Below are positions 48,336 through 61,561 of a stretch of 64,000 nt of DNA, piece after piece. This stretch comes from Nonomuraea endophytica (lineage in GTDB: Bacteria > Actinomycetota > Actinomycetes > Streptosporangiales > Streptosporangiaceae). Numbering within the stretch: the first letter of the stretch is position 1; each line of letters starts with the position of its first letter. The position numbers and the translations under genes were made by a program. The notes beneath the pieces are model-generated. The model had not been told where the DNA came from. It saw only the letters and a program-made list of their open reading frames with translations, and did no database searches. The stretch lies in NCBI RefSeq assembly GCF_014203235.1, contig NZ_JACHIN010000001.1, positions 1,426,001 through 1,490,000 of the forward strand, in the 5' to 3' direction.

Positions 48336-49607
48336 ATGACCGTTGACGACCGCTTCACCCCAGCCGCGGACGACCGGCAGGACGCCCCGCTCGAAGGCAC
48401 CCGCAACGAGATCATCACCGGTCCCGTCGCCGACTGGGCGACGGATTTCTCCCACACCGAGGGCGAATGGGCGGCTGATCCCTACCCCATTCAGGACGAT
48501 CTGCGGCAGCGGTGTCCCATCGCGCACACCGAGCGGTTCGGCGGCGGATGGCTGCCCACCCGCTACGAGGACGTCGCCGCGATCGCCTACGACACCGAGA
48601 GCTTCTCCTCGCGCTCGATCATCATGAGCAATTTCCGGCCGCCCAAGGAGATCGCGCCCGTGGGCGGCGTGCCGCCGATCTCCTCCGACCCGCCCTTCCA
48701 CCACGACGCGCGCAAGCTGCTGCTGCCCGCCTTCACCAAGACCGAGGTGAGCAAGAGGGAGGCGGCGACCAGGGCGTTCTGTCATGCGCTGATCGACGCC
48801 ATGGAGGGTCAGGAGGTCGTGGACGCCGCCCGCGACTACGCCCAGCACATCCCAGTACGCGTCATCGCCGACATGCTCGGTTTCCCGCAGGAGGACGGGC
48901 CCAGGTTCCGCGAGTTCATCGAGAGCGCGCTGGAAGGCGTCAACCTGCCGCCGGACGAGCGCGTCGCCAACATGGGCCGGCTCTTCGACTACCTGCTGGT
49001 CCAGATCCGCGACCATGTCGACCGCCCGCGCGAGGACCTGACCACGTTCCTCATCGACGCCGAGCTGTACGGCCAGAAGCTCACCCCCGACCACGTCGCC
49101 GGCACCATGGCCCTGCTGCTCATCGCGGGCATCGACACCACGTGGAGCGCGATCGGCGCCTCGCTGTGGCACCTGGCCAAGACCCCCGCCGACCGCGAAC
49201 GCCTGGTCGCCGAGCCGGAGCTGCTGCCGACCGCCATGGAGGAGTTCCTGCGCGCCTACGCGCCGGTGACCATGGCGCGGCTGGTGAAGGAGGACCTGAG
49301 CTGGAACGGCGTGGAGATGAAGGCGGAGGACTGGATCCTGCTGTCATTCCCCGCCGCCAACCGCGACCCCGCCTACTTCGAGCGCGCCGACGAGGTCGTG
49401 ATCGACCGCGAGGCCAACCGGCACGTCGCGTTCGGCCTCGGCATCCATCGCTGTGTCGGCTCGCACCTGGCCCGCATGGAGATGCGGGTCGCGCTGGAGG
49501 TGTGGCTGGAGCGTGTGCCGTCCTTCACGCTGGCCGATCCGGACGCGGTCACCTGGGCCACCGGGCAGGTCCGCGGCCCCAGAACCCTTCCGATCCGGCG
49601 CCGGTGA
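48336..49607 (+). CDS. Cytochrome P450 (ferredoxin-coupled operon)
   Basis: 423 residues. Helix I AGIDTTWSAIG (264-274), EEFLRAY with ExxR at 303-306, heme loop FGLGIHRCVGSHLARME with Cys373. The DPPFHHDARKLLLPAF block in the B-C region and the AGIDTT variant of AGxET resemble P450s acting on terpenoid or aromatic acids, but no subfamily is assigned. It is co-transcribed with its ferredoxin and TetR regulator. Convergent, with a one-base gap, on the Rrf2 gene. Confidence 0.94.
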   Translation: MTVDDRFTPAADDRQDAPLEGTRNEIITGPVADWATDFSHTEGEWAADPYPIQDDLRQRCPIAHTERFGGGWLPTRYEDVAAIAYDTESFSSRSIIMSNFRPPKEIAPVGGVPPISSDPPFHHDARKLLLPAFTKTEVSKREAATRAFCHALIDAMEGQEVVDAARDYAQHIPVRVIADMLGFPQEDGPRFREFIESALEGVNLPPDERVANMGRLFDYLLVQIRDHVDRPREDLTTFLIDAELYGQKLTPDHVAGTMALLLIAGIDTTWSAIGASLWHLAKTPADRERLVAEPELLPTAMEEFLRAYAPVTMARLVKEDLSWNGVEMKAEDWILLSFPAANRDPAYFERADEVVIDREANRHVAFGLGIHRCVGSHLARMEMRVALEVWLERVPSFTLADPDAVTWATGQVRGPRTLPIRRR

Positions 49608-49608
49608 T

Positions 49609-50088
49609 CTAACGGGTGGTGGTGAGCCACCTGCCGACGGCGGCCATCGCCGTACCCCCGCTGTCGGCGTCGATGCGCTCGGCGAGGTCCGCGACCGTGA
49701 CCTCGCCCAGCGCCCGCGCCCAGGCCTCCTCGGCGGCCGCCATCGCGCGGGCGATCGCGCACGGCCGCTCGCACCGCTCGGCCGGTAGCGCCAGCGGCCC
49801 GCGCTGACGGATCTCGGTGCACCGGTAGGCGGGCTCGGTGCCGTCGATGGCCCGCACCACCTCCAGCGCCGAGATCTCCGCCGCGGGCCTGGTCAGTGAG
49901 TAGCCGCCGACCTGGCCGGCCGTGGAGCGCACGATGCCCGCCCGCGACAGCGCCTGCAGCTGCTTGGCCAGGTAGGCGGGCGGGGTGCCGTGGAGTTCCG
50001 CGAGCCGGGCCGCGGGCACGGGCTCGCGGCTCTGGCTGAGCGTGACGCAGCTGTGCAGCGCCCACTCCACCCCGTTCGACAGCTTCAT
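49609..50088 (-). CDS. Rrf2-family transcriptional regulator
   Basis: 159 residues. N-terminal winged helix: MKLSNGVEWALHSCVTLSQS, PAARLAELHGTPPAYLAKQL, QALSRAGIVRSTAGQVGGYS. Three cysteines lie in the dimer-helix region (Cys90 in YRCTEIRQ, Cys106 and Cys110 in AERCERPC), the place where IscR/NsrR/RsrR bind a 2Fe-2S or 4Fe-4S cluster, although the spacing C-x15-C-x3-C is not that of NsrR. It may sense redox or nitric oxide through a cluster. Divergent from the MFS gene at 50172 across the double palindrome at 50101-50151. Confidence 0.88.
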   Translation of the reverse strand: MKLSNGVEWALHSCVTLSQSREPVPAARLAELHGTPPAYLAKQLQALSRAGIVRSTAGQVGGYSLTRPAAEISALEVVRAIDGTEPAYRCTEIRQRGPLALPAERCERPCAIARAMAAAEEAWARALGEVTVADLAERIDADSGGTAMAAVGRWLTTTR

Positions 50089-50100
50089 GACTCCATCTTA

Positions 50101-50151
50101 CGGACATTTTCTGTCCGAGTTGTGTGATAGAACTCGGACAGAAAATATCCG
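50101..50151. promoter_or_regulatory. Double palindromic operator between rrf2 and MFS genes
   Basis: Two 21-base arms, 50101-50121 and 50131-50151, are inverted copies of each other with one mismatch and a nine-base spacer. Each arm is itself a dyad, GGACA-TTTTC-TGTCC on the left and GGACA-GAAAA-TATCC on the right. That gives two regulator sites of Rrf2-like size (15 bp). They overlap the region where both divergent promoters must lie, so binding of the regulator should shut both. Confidence 0.85.
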
Positions 50152-50171
50152 AGATCAATGGAGGCTGGACG

Positions 50172-51368
50172 ATGGGCAAGCAGACGCTCGGCATGGCCGG
50201 GCTGGCGATGTTCGTGGCGGCGGCCAACCTGCGGCCCGCGATCGCCGCGGTCTCGCCGCTCGTGGACCGCATCCGCGCCGACCTGGACCTGACCGCGACC
50301 GCCGTCGCGCTCCTGACGACCATCCCGACCCTGGCCATGGGCCTGTGCGCGCCGCTCGCCGCTGTGGCCGGCCGGCGTCTCGGGCTTCAGCGAGGTGTAC
50401 TGCTCGGCCTGGCCGTCATCACCCTGGCCACGGCCGCCCGGGTCGCCGGCGCGTCCACGTGGCTGCAGCTGAGCTGCGCGGCGGTGGTCGGAGCCGGGAT
50501 CGCCATCGCCCAGACCCTGCTGCCCGCCGTCGTGAAGACCCGCTTCGCCGACCGCGCCGGACTCGCCACCGGCGTCTACACCGCCGGGCTCGGCGCGGGC
50601 GGCGCCGTCGCGGCCGGGGTCAGCGCTCCCCTGGCCGGCTTCCTGGGCTCCTGGCCGGGCGCGCTGGCGTCCTGGTCCCTGCTCGCGCTCGCCGGAACCG
50701 CCGTCTGGACGGCGTCGCGCCGCGCACTGGCCCTGTCCGACGTGACCGCCCCGGCGGGCCCCGCCACCAGAGGCCTGCCATGGCGCAGCGCCGTGGCCCG
50801 GCGGGTGACCATCCTGTCGGCCGCCAACTCCGCCCTCTACTACTGCGAACTGGCCTGGATCGTGCCCCTCCTCCGGGAGAACGGCGCCGGCGGCGGCGGC
50901 CTGCTGACCGTGATGATCGGCATCCAGGTGGCGGCGATGCTGGCCGTACCCGCGCTGCTGGGCGAGCGGCGCGACCGGCGCGTCGGACTCGCGCTGACGA
51001 CCGCCCTCACCGCCGTCGGCTTCACCGGCCTGGCCCTCGCCCCCGCCACCGCGACCTGGCTGTGGATAACCGTGCTGGGCGTCGGCCACGGCGGCCTGTT
51101 CACGCTGGTCCTCACGCTGCCCGTGGTCCTCAGCCGCGACGCCGCGCAGGCCGGCCGCATCAGCGCGATGGCCTTCTTCATCGGGTACGGCTGCGCCGCC
51201 CTCGCCCCCGTCCTCGTCGGCGCCCTGCGCGACACCACGGGCGACTTCCGCCTGGCCTTCGGCGCCCTCGCGGCGGTGACGGCGCTGACCCTCATCCCCG
51301 TGACCAGGTTGAGTAGGGGGATGCTCATGCCGGTGGGAGGGCCGCGACCGCACGATGAGTCCAAGTAA
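50172..51368 (+). CDS. MFS transporter (CynX/NimT-like)
   Basis: 398 residues from ATG 50172 with GGAGG seven bases upstream; the longer open frame to 50124 is rejected because it would begin inside the operator. Helix 1 and loop: GLAMFVAAANLRPAIAAVSP then LVDRIRADLDL, typical of the CynX/NimT cyanate/nitroimidazole transporter group. It lies under the Rrf2 double operator, so export or uptake should respond to a redox or nitrosative signal. Followed 18 bases later by a small gene. Confidence 0.88.
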   Translation: MGKQTLGMAGLAMFVAAANLRPAIAAVSPLVDRIRADLDLTATAVALLTTIPTLAMGLCAPLAAVAGRRLGLQRGVLLGLAVITLATAARVAGASTWLQLSCAAVVGAGIAIAQTLLPAVVKTRFADRAGLATGVYTAGLGAGGAVAAGVSAPLAGFLGSWPGALASWSLLALAGTAVWTASRRALALSDVTAPAGPATRGLPWRSAVARRVTILSAANSALYYCELAWIVPLLRENGAGGGGLLTVMIGIQVAAMLAVPALLGERRDRRVGLALTTALTAVGFTGLALAPATATWLWITVLGVGHGGLFTLVLTLPVVLSRDAAQAGRISAMAFFIGYGCAALAPVLVGALRDTTGDFRLAFGALAAVTALTLIPVTRLSRGMLMPVGGPRPHDESK

Positions 51369-51386
51369 CCAGGAAAGGGACACATC

Positions 51387-51671
51387 ATGACGAGCACCAC
51401 AGAACAGACCCGCGTTCCGCTGAGCACCGACGACCGCGCGCGGGTCAAGCGGCTCACCGAAGAGGTCAAGAGCCGCCTCTACGAGGTGAGCCTCATCATG
51501 GGCCGCACCCTGGACCGCGACTTCCCCGCCGACTCGCTGGTGAAGTACGAGCCCAAGCAGAGCACCCAGGCCGACGACGGCCAGACCATCGAGGTCGTCG
51601 TCATCGCCCTGCCCGACGGCACGTTCGCCTGCCTACAGGACCCGCCCGGCATCTCCGTCTACCCCTGCTGA
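51387..51671 (+). CDS. Hypothetical small protein
   Basis: 94 residues from ATG 51387, with GGAAAGGGA upstream. Soluble and charged, with a helix RARVKRLTEEVKSRLYEVSL, a beta-like segment TIEVVVIALPDGTFACLQDP and the ending GISVYPC. Two cysteines near the C-terminus. Probably co-transcribed with the MFS gene (18-base gap). Real by codon bias and RBS; function unknown. Confidence 0.6.
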   Translation: MTSTTEQTRVPLSTDDRARVKRLTEEVKSRLYEVSLIMGRTLDRDFPADSLVKYEPKQSTQADDGQTIEVVVIALPDGTFACLQDPPGISVYPC

Positions 51672-51768
51672 ACCCGCTCCGGGATGTGCGTCTGTCCGAA
51701 CGGCAACCTCACCGACCTCTCCGACCACGGCCCATCACCAACTCAGGCTGAACCCGCGAGATCCTTCG

Positions 51769-52950
51769 TCAGAACGGTGTCAGGGTGATGTAGGCGGTGT
51801 TCGGATCGGCGTCGTGGACCAGCGACTCGAATCCGCCGACGTCATCGAAGGCGAAGCCGTAGGCCTTTCCGTCCACCATCCGGGCGTGAATCTTGCGGGA
51901 GTAGTGGTTCGTCACCGGGTCCAGATAGAACTGCGCCGGGTTCAGGGATGGCTGTGTGGTGATGCCGGCCAAAGTAGACCGGTTCAGGGCCGCGCAAAGC
52001 GTGCGTGCGATCGGTCCGACCACCAGATCGTTGGGCGCGTGCAGCGCCCCGTCACAGCCGAAGACGTTGGCCGTGCTCGGTTTCTGGAAGGTCGCCACGG
52101 TCTGCCCGGAGGTGTTGGTGAACACCATCGCGTTGCCTGCCGTCCGCCCGAAGAAGCGGGTGTTCGGCTCATTGGCGAACGGGATGACGGTGAGCGTGCG
52201 GGTGCGGTAGAAGTCCCAGGATCGGGTGACGTAACTGTCCATGATCGTGGGACTCAGCCGCCCGGCGTCGATGCCCTTGCCCGGCGCCAGAGCACGAAGG
52301 CGCAGGCCGTCCGATGGACGGGTGTAGATGAGGTTGCCCCAGCCGCCCGGCTGGCCGGCAAGGGCGTCGAACACGGAGTTACGACCGTTGGCGATCAGGT
52401 TTCCGGTGTTCTTCACCGCGCCCGCCGTGTTCTTCACGCCAACGGCATGCGGCACGCTGAACATGTCGACCTGTGAGCTGTTGATCCAGAGCCCGGCGTC
52501 GTTGAGGGTGTACTCGCTCCAGTCGAACAGGACGTCGCGGTTGACGTCAGACGGGTTCCAGGGCGCGGGCTGCACGAGACCGGTCGGGGTCAGGAAGAAC
52601 CGAATCTTCGCACCGAGCGAGAGATACACGCGGCCGGACAGCTTCGGTATCTGGATCGTCTTGGTCTGGCCGTTGGCCGGGCCGGCAATGGAGACATCCG
52701 GTGCCGGTGACGGCGGGATGCTGCCGGCCGCCCATTGGTGGAAGGCGCCGTTGGCGTCGGCCCAGCCGAGACGGCCAGTGGTCAGATTCGTGCCGAGGAC
52801 GTAGAGATAGACCGCGTCGTTGCGGCCCGAGTTGTTCTTGACGGTGAGCGGGATCGTCGCGGGGACAGCATGCGCCGGTGGCTGCACCACGGCGACGGAC
52901 CCGGCGGTCAGCGCGACCGTGAGAACCACTCGTGCTAAGGGACGGAACAT
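51769..52950 (-). CDS. Secreted GH64 family beta-1,3-glucanase
   Basis: 393 residues from ATG 52950. Signal peptide MFRPLARVVLTVALTAGSVA ending PPAHAVPA. The mature protein follows the GH64 laminaripentaose-producing beta-1,3-glucanase family: IPLTVKNNSGRNDAVYLYVL, LTTGRLGWADANGAFHQW, then the catalytic pair, Glu146 in LFDWSEYTLND and Asp162 in SSQVDMFSVP. It would cut fungal wall beta-1,3-glucan outside the cell. The upstream region holds two GAGAGCGCTCTC-type palindromes, the operator type of LacI-family sugar repressors in actinomycetes. Confidence 0.9.
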   Translation of the reverse strand: MFRPLARVVLTVALTAGSVAVVQPPAHAVPATIPLTVKNNSGRNDAVYLYVLGTNLTTGRLGWADANGAFHQWAAGSIPPSPAPDVSIAGPANGQTKTIQIPKLSGRVYLSLGAKIRFFLTPTGLVQPAPWNPSDVNRDVLFDWSEYTLNDAGLWINSSQVDMFSVPHAVGVKNTAGAVKNTGNLIANGRNSVFDALAGQPGGWGNLIYTRPSDGLRLRALAPGKGIDAGRLSPTIMDSYVTRSWDFYRTRTLTVIPFANEPNTRFFGRTAGNAMVFTNTSGQTVATFQKPSTANVFGCDGALHAPNDLVVGPIARTLCAALNRSTLAGITTQPSLNPAQFYLDPVTNHYSRKIHARMVDGKAYGFAFDDVGGFESLVHDADPNTAYITLTPF

Positions 52951-52977
52951 CGGTCGACCCTCCTGACTGGATTTCGA

Positions 52978-53052
52978 GAGAGCGCTCTCAGCGTCCAGTC
53001 AGAACCTGGTCAAGTCAATCGCCGAGAGGAGACATCCTCAAAAGAGCGCTCT
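52978..53052. promoter_or_regulatory. Paired LacI-type operators upstream of the glucanase
   Basis: GAGAGCGCTCTC at 52978-52989 and AGAGCGCTCT at 53043-53052 are perfect palindromes of the same core, 54 bases apart, in the 200-base leader of the glucanase gene. LacI-family repressors of actinomycetes (CebR-like) bind such AGCGCT-centred sites, and two sites suggest looping or tandem control by an oligosaccharide. No lacI-type gene is in the window. Confidence 0.75.
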
Positions 53053-53115
53053 CTCAACTCTGCAGCTCACGGTGCTCCAACGGACGCTCCGAGATCATTT
53101 GTCACCCAGAAGATC

Positions 53116-53149
53116 AAAAAAGGCCACTTCCCGGTCTGGGAAATGGCCT
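53116..53149 (-). terminator. Intrinsic terminator after tRNA-Ile
   Basis: On the minus strand AGGCCATTTCCC pairs with GGGAAGTGGCCT (one mismatch) and is followed by TTTTT, a textbook rho-independent terminator. It begins 11 bases beyond the 3' end of the tRNA-Ile gene and should end its transcript before the glucanase promoter. Confidence 0.9.
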
Positions 53150-53159
53150 CTGAGCTGAG

Positions 53160-53233
53160 TGGGGCTACCAGGACTTGAACCTGGGACCTCTTCCTTATCA
53201 GGGAAGCGCTCTAACCGTCTGAGCTATAGCCCC
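53160..53233 (-). tRNA. tRNA-Ile (GAT anticodon)
   Basis: The minus strand from 53233 reads GGGGCTATAGCTCAGACGGT...GGTTCAAGTCCTGGTAGCCCC, folding as a full cloverleaf with a seven-pair acceptor stem, D loop, T arm GGTTCAAGT and an anticodon loop CTGATAA holding GAT (isoleucine). The discriminator is A at 53160; no CCA is encoded. It sits between the gyrA/DUF3566 genes and a T-rich terminator, the usual actinobacterial place for this tRNA. Confidence 0.97.
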
Positions 53234-53369
53234 GCGCACACCGAACGTTATCGCATCCGCCGAACGGGTGCGAACCGGTTGTTCGGACGAGGAAAAGCTT
53301 ACCGTGCCCGCCCCACTGCTTGCGCCGCCCCCATCCACGAATCACGGGGGCGGCGAAGACAAGCGGTGG

Positions 53370-54020
53370 CTACTCGGCCTCGCTGAAGGTCACCTCGACG
53401 CCGCCCACCAGATCGGAGGCGATGTTGTAGATAACCGCGCCCAACGTGGCCAGTGCGGTGATCAGCACGACGTTCACCGCGCCGATCAGCGCCGTGTAGC
53501 CCAGGATGCGCACCGGCTCGAACCAGGAGGCGATGTTGATCGGGATGGCGTTCTGGCCCTGCTCGCCCTTGCCGAGCTGGTTGACCAGGTCGACCAGCGA
53601 GTCGAAGACGCCCAGAGCCGACAGCACGCCGTAAAGCACGGCGACCGCTACGAACAGCACCACGAAGCAGACCAGGGACACCACGAAGCTGAACTTCATG
53701 GCCGACCAAGGCTCGATCCGGCGCAGGACCAGGTGGGCCTTGCGCGGCAGCCTGGCTCCGGCGGCGCCCCCCGCGGGCTTCTTCTTGGTGGGTAGCTCGA
53801 TCTTGGCCGGCGGAGGGGGAGCCTCGGTGGCGAGGGACGGCCGGATACGGACCGTCTCGTTGCCCTCTTCAGGTGCCGGAGCCTCCGGCGCCCTCTGCTC
53901 TTCCCTGACCGAGTCGACGGTCTCCGCCGGCTTGTTCTTCTGAGGCGGCTGCTGCTGCGACTGGCCGTTCTCGCGAACGACCGGCTTGGTCTTGGCCGGA
54001 CCACCCTGGGCGGCGCTCAT
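53370..54020 (-). CDS. DUF3566 transmembrane protein
   Basis: 216 residues from ATG 54020. An N-terminal proline/lysine-rich disordered segment (about 1-80) precedes the conserved domain: RKAHLVLRRIEPWSAMKFSF, then VVSLVCFVVLFVAVAVLYGVL (membrane helix) and YTALIGAVNVVLITALATLG, then AVIYNIASDLVGGVEVTFSE (second helix and C-terminal signature). DUF3566 proteins occur just downstream of gyrA in actinobacteria; their function is unknown but a role at the membrane is likely. Three bases from the gyrA stop on the same strand. Confidence 0.93.
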   Translation of the reverse strand: MSAAQGGPAKTKPVVRENGQSQQQPPQKNKPAETVDSVREEQRAPEAPAPEEGNETVRIRPSLATEAPPPPAKIELPTKKKPAGGAAGARLPRKAHLVLRRIEPWSAMKFSFVVSLVCFVVLFVAVAVLYGVLSALGVFDSLVDLVNQLGKGEQGQNAIPINIASWFEPVRILGYTALIGAVNVVLITALATLGAVIYNIASDLVGGVEVTFSEAE

Positions 54021-54023
54021 CCG

Positions 54024-56525
<2,502 letters not shown>

Positions 56526-56546
56526 AGGTGGTGATCCTTATTCTGG

Positions 56547-58801
<2,255 letters not shown>

Positions 58802-59302
58802 CTAGCCATAGGTGTCTCCGGGGCCCCGGCTGCCGGTCACGCGCAGGCCGCCGGTGGGGCGCGGCGCGTTCTGTGGGCCCCTGACCTTCACTTTTGTGAC
58901 CGTGTTGTCACCGAGCTCCTCGTTCAGCCTGCGTACGAGGGTGCGCGCGAGCAGCCTGACCTGCGTCGCCCATGCCGTCGAGTCGGCCACGACGAGCACC
59001 TCGCCGTCCTCGAAGGACTCCGGTTTGGTGTGCGCGGCGAGATCGGTGCCGACGATGTCGGCCCAGCGACCGAAAACCCCGCCGACCGCGGCGGAGCGCT
59101 CCCAGCCGCGGTCCGACAGCAAATCCATGATGGCCCGGCCGAAAAGCTGGGGATCACTCGCTCCGCGCGACGGCCCGGCGGCCCGGCGGCGGGGCTCGCG
59201 CCGGGGGAGCTGGCCGCGCTTGGCCGCGTCCGCCTTGGCCTGGGCCAGCTTCTCCCTGGCCATCGCGGCGCCACGCGCCGCCGGGTTCTCCTCATCGGAC
59301 AC
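58802..59302 (-). CDS. dciA: DciA (DUF721) helicase-operator protein
   Basis: 166 residues from GTG 59302. The DUF721/DciA core (about 55-150) reads [77 protein letters not shown]. DciA is the ancestral bacterial helicase operator, replacing DnaC, and helps load the replicative helicase DnaB. An Ala/Arg-rich basic N-terminus (REPRRRAAG) may bind DNA. Overlaps the 3' end of recF by 11 bases, so they are translationally coupled. Confidence 0.9.
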   Translation of the reverse strand: MSDEENPAARGAAMAREKLAQAKADAAKRGQLPRREPRRRAAGPSRGASDPQLFGRAIMDLLSDRGWERSAAVGGVFGRWADIVGTDLAAHTKPESFEDGEVLVVADSTAWATQVRLLARTLVRRLNEELGDNTVTKVKVRGPQNAPRPTGGLRVTGSRGPGDTYG

Positions 59303-60524
59303 GGCTCACACTCCCCTCAGCGACGTCGTAGCGGGCGCCGACCAGCTCGCCGGGCACGTCGTCATCCACAGCCGCCGTGATCAGGACCTGCTCGGCCGGC
59401 GCCACGATCTCGGCCAGCCGGCGCCTGCGCTGGGTGTCGAGCTCGGCGAAGACGTCGTCCAGGATCAGCACCGGATCGCCGCCGTCGGCCTTCAGCAGGT
59501 CGTAGGCGGCCAGACGCAGCGCGAGCGCGAACGACCACGACTCGCCGTGGCTGGCGTAGCCGCGCGCGGGCAGCTCGCCGAGGCCGAGAACGAGATCGTC
59601 GCGGTGCGGGCCGACGAGCGTGACCCCCCGCTCCAGCTCCGCGGAGCGCACCTCCTGTAGCCGCTCGCGCAGCCGCTCTTCAAGGGTTTTCCCCAAGTCT
59701 GTGGATAACGTCTGTGTATCAGAAGATCCACGTCCGCCGGGCTCTTCGCCCTCAGGATCATCCCCACCTGTGGACAACGTGCTGCGGTACGACAGGGTCG
59801 CGGCGCCGCTCGCCGGGGCCAGCGCGGCATAGGCTCCGGCGACCAGCGGCCGCAGCGCGTCCACGAGATCGAGCCGCGCCTGAAGCAACTCGGCGCCGTG
59901 GCGCGCGAGATGCGCGTCCCAGACCTCCAGAGTGCTCAGGACGTCCCCGGCGCCCGCCGACGCGAACGCGGTGTCACTTTCCGCCCGCCGGGCGCTCCTG
60001 GAGCCTCTGCGGGCCTGCGCGGCCGTGCGCAGCAGCGCGCCGCGCTGCTTGAGCACCCGGTCGTAGTCGGCCCGCACCGCCGCGAACCGCGGCGCCCTGG
60101 ACACCAGCAGGTCGTCGAGGAAGCGCCGCCGCTCCGACGGGTCGCCCTTGACCAGCGCCAGGTCCTCCGGCGCGAACAGCACCGTGCGCAGCAGCCCGAT
60201 CACGTCCCTGGGCCGCGAGACGGGGGAGCGGTTGAGCCTTGCCCGGTTGGCCTTGCCCGGGTTGATCTCCAGCTCGACGAGTGCCCGCCTTTCATCCCTG
60301 TGTACGGCGCAGCGGACGATGGCCCGCGCGGCGCCCTGCCGTACCAGGGGAGCGTCGTTGGCGACGCGGTGGCTGGAGTGCGTCGCCACATAGCCCAGGG
60401 CCTCGACCAGGTTGGTCTTGCCCTGGCCGTTCGGCCCCACGAGGGCGGTGATGCCCGGCTCCAGGCCGAGCTCCACCGACGCGTAGGACCGGAAGTCGGT
60501 CAGCGAGAGATGGGCGACATGCAC
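59292..60524 (-). CDS. recF: RecF recombination/replication repair protein
   Basis: 410 residues from GTG 60524, where homologues begin ([20 protein letters not shown]); the frame is open to 60548. Walker A GPNGQGKT ([20 protein letters not shown]), the RecF signature/ABC region and Walker B in [20 protein letters not shown]. RecF loads RecA at single-strand gaps with RecO/R. There is an acidic, low-complexity insert [20 protein letters not shown]. Two DnaA-box sequences (59700, 59769) lie inside this insert region. Confidence 0.96.
   Translation of the reverse strand: MHVAHLSLTDFRSYASVELGLEPGITALVGPNGQGKTNLVEALGYVATHSSHRVANDAPLVRQGAARAIVRCAVHRDERRALVELEINPGKANRARLNRSPVSRPRDVIGLLRTVLFAPEDLALVKGDPSERRRFLDDLLVSRAPRFAAVRADYDRVLKQRGALLRTAAQARRGSRSARRAESDTAFASAGAGDVLSTLEVWDAHLARHGAELLQARLDLVDALRPLVAGAYAALAPASGAATLSYRSTLSTGGDDPEGEEPGGRGSSDTQTLSTDLGKTLEERLRERLQEVRSAELERGVTLVGPHRDDLVLGLGELPARGYASHGESWSFALALRLAAYDLLKADGGDPVLILDDVFAELDTQRRRRLAEIVAPAEQVLITAAVDDDVPGELVGARYDVAEGSVSRVR
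59700..59708. promoter_or_regulatory. DnaA box inside recF (perfect consensus)
   Basis: TGTGGATAA is the exact complement of the E. coli-type DnaA box TTATCCACA and lies inside the recF coding sequence. It sits 70 bases from a second box at 59769. Consensus DnaA boxes outside the origin can titrate DnaA or regulate nearby promoters. Confidence 0.5.
59769..59777. promoter_or_regulatory. DnaA box inside recF (actinobacterial form)
   Basis: TGTGGACAA, complement of TTGTCCACA, the preferred actinobacterial DnaA box. Both boxes of this pair lie in the segment of recF that encodes the low-complexity insert, where protein constraint is weak. Confidence 0.5.
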
Positions 60525-60586
60525 CCAAGGAAGGTTAGTGGGCCACACCGGTCCCTGGGGTCACCGCCGTGCCGCCTGTGGAAAAC

Positions 60587-61528
60587 CTAACTGGCTTCCT
60601 TGGGCGGCTTGACATCGGCGCCGGGGGAGTCGGCTCCCTTTTCGTCCGAGCCCGCCGTCCCGGTGACCGCGTGGCCGCCGAACTGGTTGCGGAGCGCCGC
60701 CACGACCTTCATCGCCGGCGAGTCGTCCTGGCGGGAGGCGAAGCGGGCGTACAGCGCGGCGGTGATCACCGGCAGCGGCACGGCGTGATCCACAGCCGCC
60801 TGCACCGTCCACCGGCCCTCGCCGGAGTCCTGTGCATAACCCTTGAGCTCGTCCAGGTGCTCGTCGTCGTCGAGCGCGCGGACCATCAGGTCGAGCAGCC
60901 ACGAGCGGATGACGGTGCCGGTGCGCCAGCTGCTGAAGCTGCCGCGCACGTCCTTGACGACGTCGGAGGCCTCCAGCAGTTCCCAGCCCTCGGCGAAGGC
61001 CTGCATCATGCCGTACTCGATGCCGTTGTGGACCATCTTCGCGAAATGCCCCGCGCCCACCTCGCCGGCGTGGACGAAGCCGTCCTCGCCCTCCGGCTTG
61101 AGCGTCTCGAAGATCGGCATGACCTTGTCCACATTGGACTTCTCGCCGCCGCACATGAGGGCGTAGCCGTTCTGCAGCCCCCAGACACCGCCGCTCACGC
61201 CGCAGTCGACGAAGCCGACGCCGCGCTTGGCCAGCTCCTCGGCGTGCTTCTGGTCATCCACATAGTGTGAATTCCCGCCGTCGACGAGGATGTCGCCCTC
61301 GGCAAGCAGTTCGCCCAGCTCGTCGACGGTCTGCTGGGTCGGTGCGCCCGCGGGCACCATGACCCACACCACGCGCGGCGCCCTCAGCCGCTCGACGAGC
61401 TCCTTGAGGCTCCCCACGTCGCTGACGGACGGGTCGCGGTCGTAGCCGACCACGTCGTGGCCACCGCGGCGGAGCCGCTCGGCCATGTTGCCGCCCATCT
61501 TGCCGAGTCCGACCATGCCGATCTGCAT
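60587..61528 (-). CDS. gnd: 6-phosphogluconate dehydrogenase, decarboxylating (short type)
   Basis: 313 residues. NADP-binding MQIGMVGLGKMGGNMAERLR, DGGNSHYVDDQK, the signature CGVSGGVWGLQNGYALMCGG, and the catalytic Lys in GHFAKMVHNGIEYGMMQAFA. At about 310 residues it belongs to the short, GndA-like group. It oxidises 6-phosphogluconate to ribulose-5-phosphate with CO2 release in the pentose phosphate pathway. It lies between dnaN and recF, an order seen in Streptomyces-type actinobacteria. The C-terminus is a charged tail (SDEKGADSPGADVKPPKEAS). Confidence 0.96.
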   Translation of the reverse strand: MQIGMVGLGKMGGNMAERLRRGGHDVVGYDRDPSVSDVGSLKELVERLRAPRVVWVMVPAGAPTQQTVDELGELLAEGDILVDGGNSHYVDDQKHAEELAKRGVGFVDCGVSGGVWGLQNGYALMCGGEKSNVDKVMPIFETLKPEGEDGFVHAGEVGAGHFAKMVHNGIEYGMMQAFAEGWELLEASDVVKDVRGSFSSWRTGTVIRSWLLDLMVRALDDDEHLDELKGYAQDSGEGRWTVQAAVDHAVPLPVITAALYARFASRQDDSPAMKVVAALRNQFGGHAVTGTAGSDEKGADSPGADVKPPKEAS

Positions 61529-61561
61529 TGGTTAAAACCCCCTTGTCAGGCTTCCATCATT

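Noticed and set aside
51684-51788. 34-codon frame beginning MCVCPNGNLTDLSDHG
   Set aside because: No RBS, it overlaps the glucanase gene end, and I know no matching peptide family. It could be checked but is not supported.
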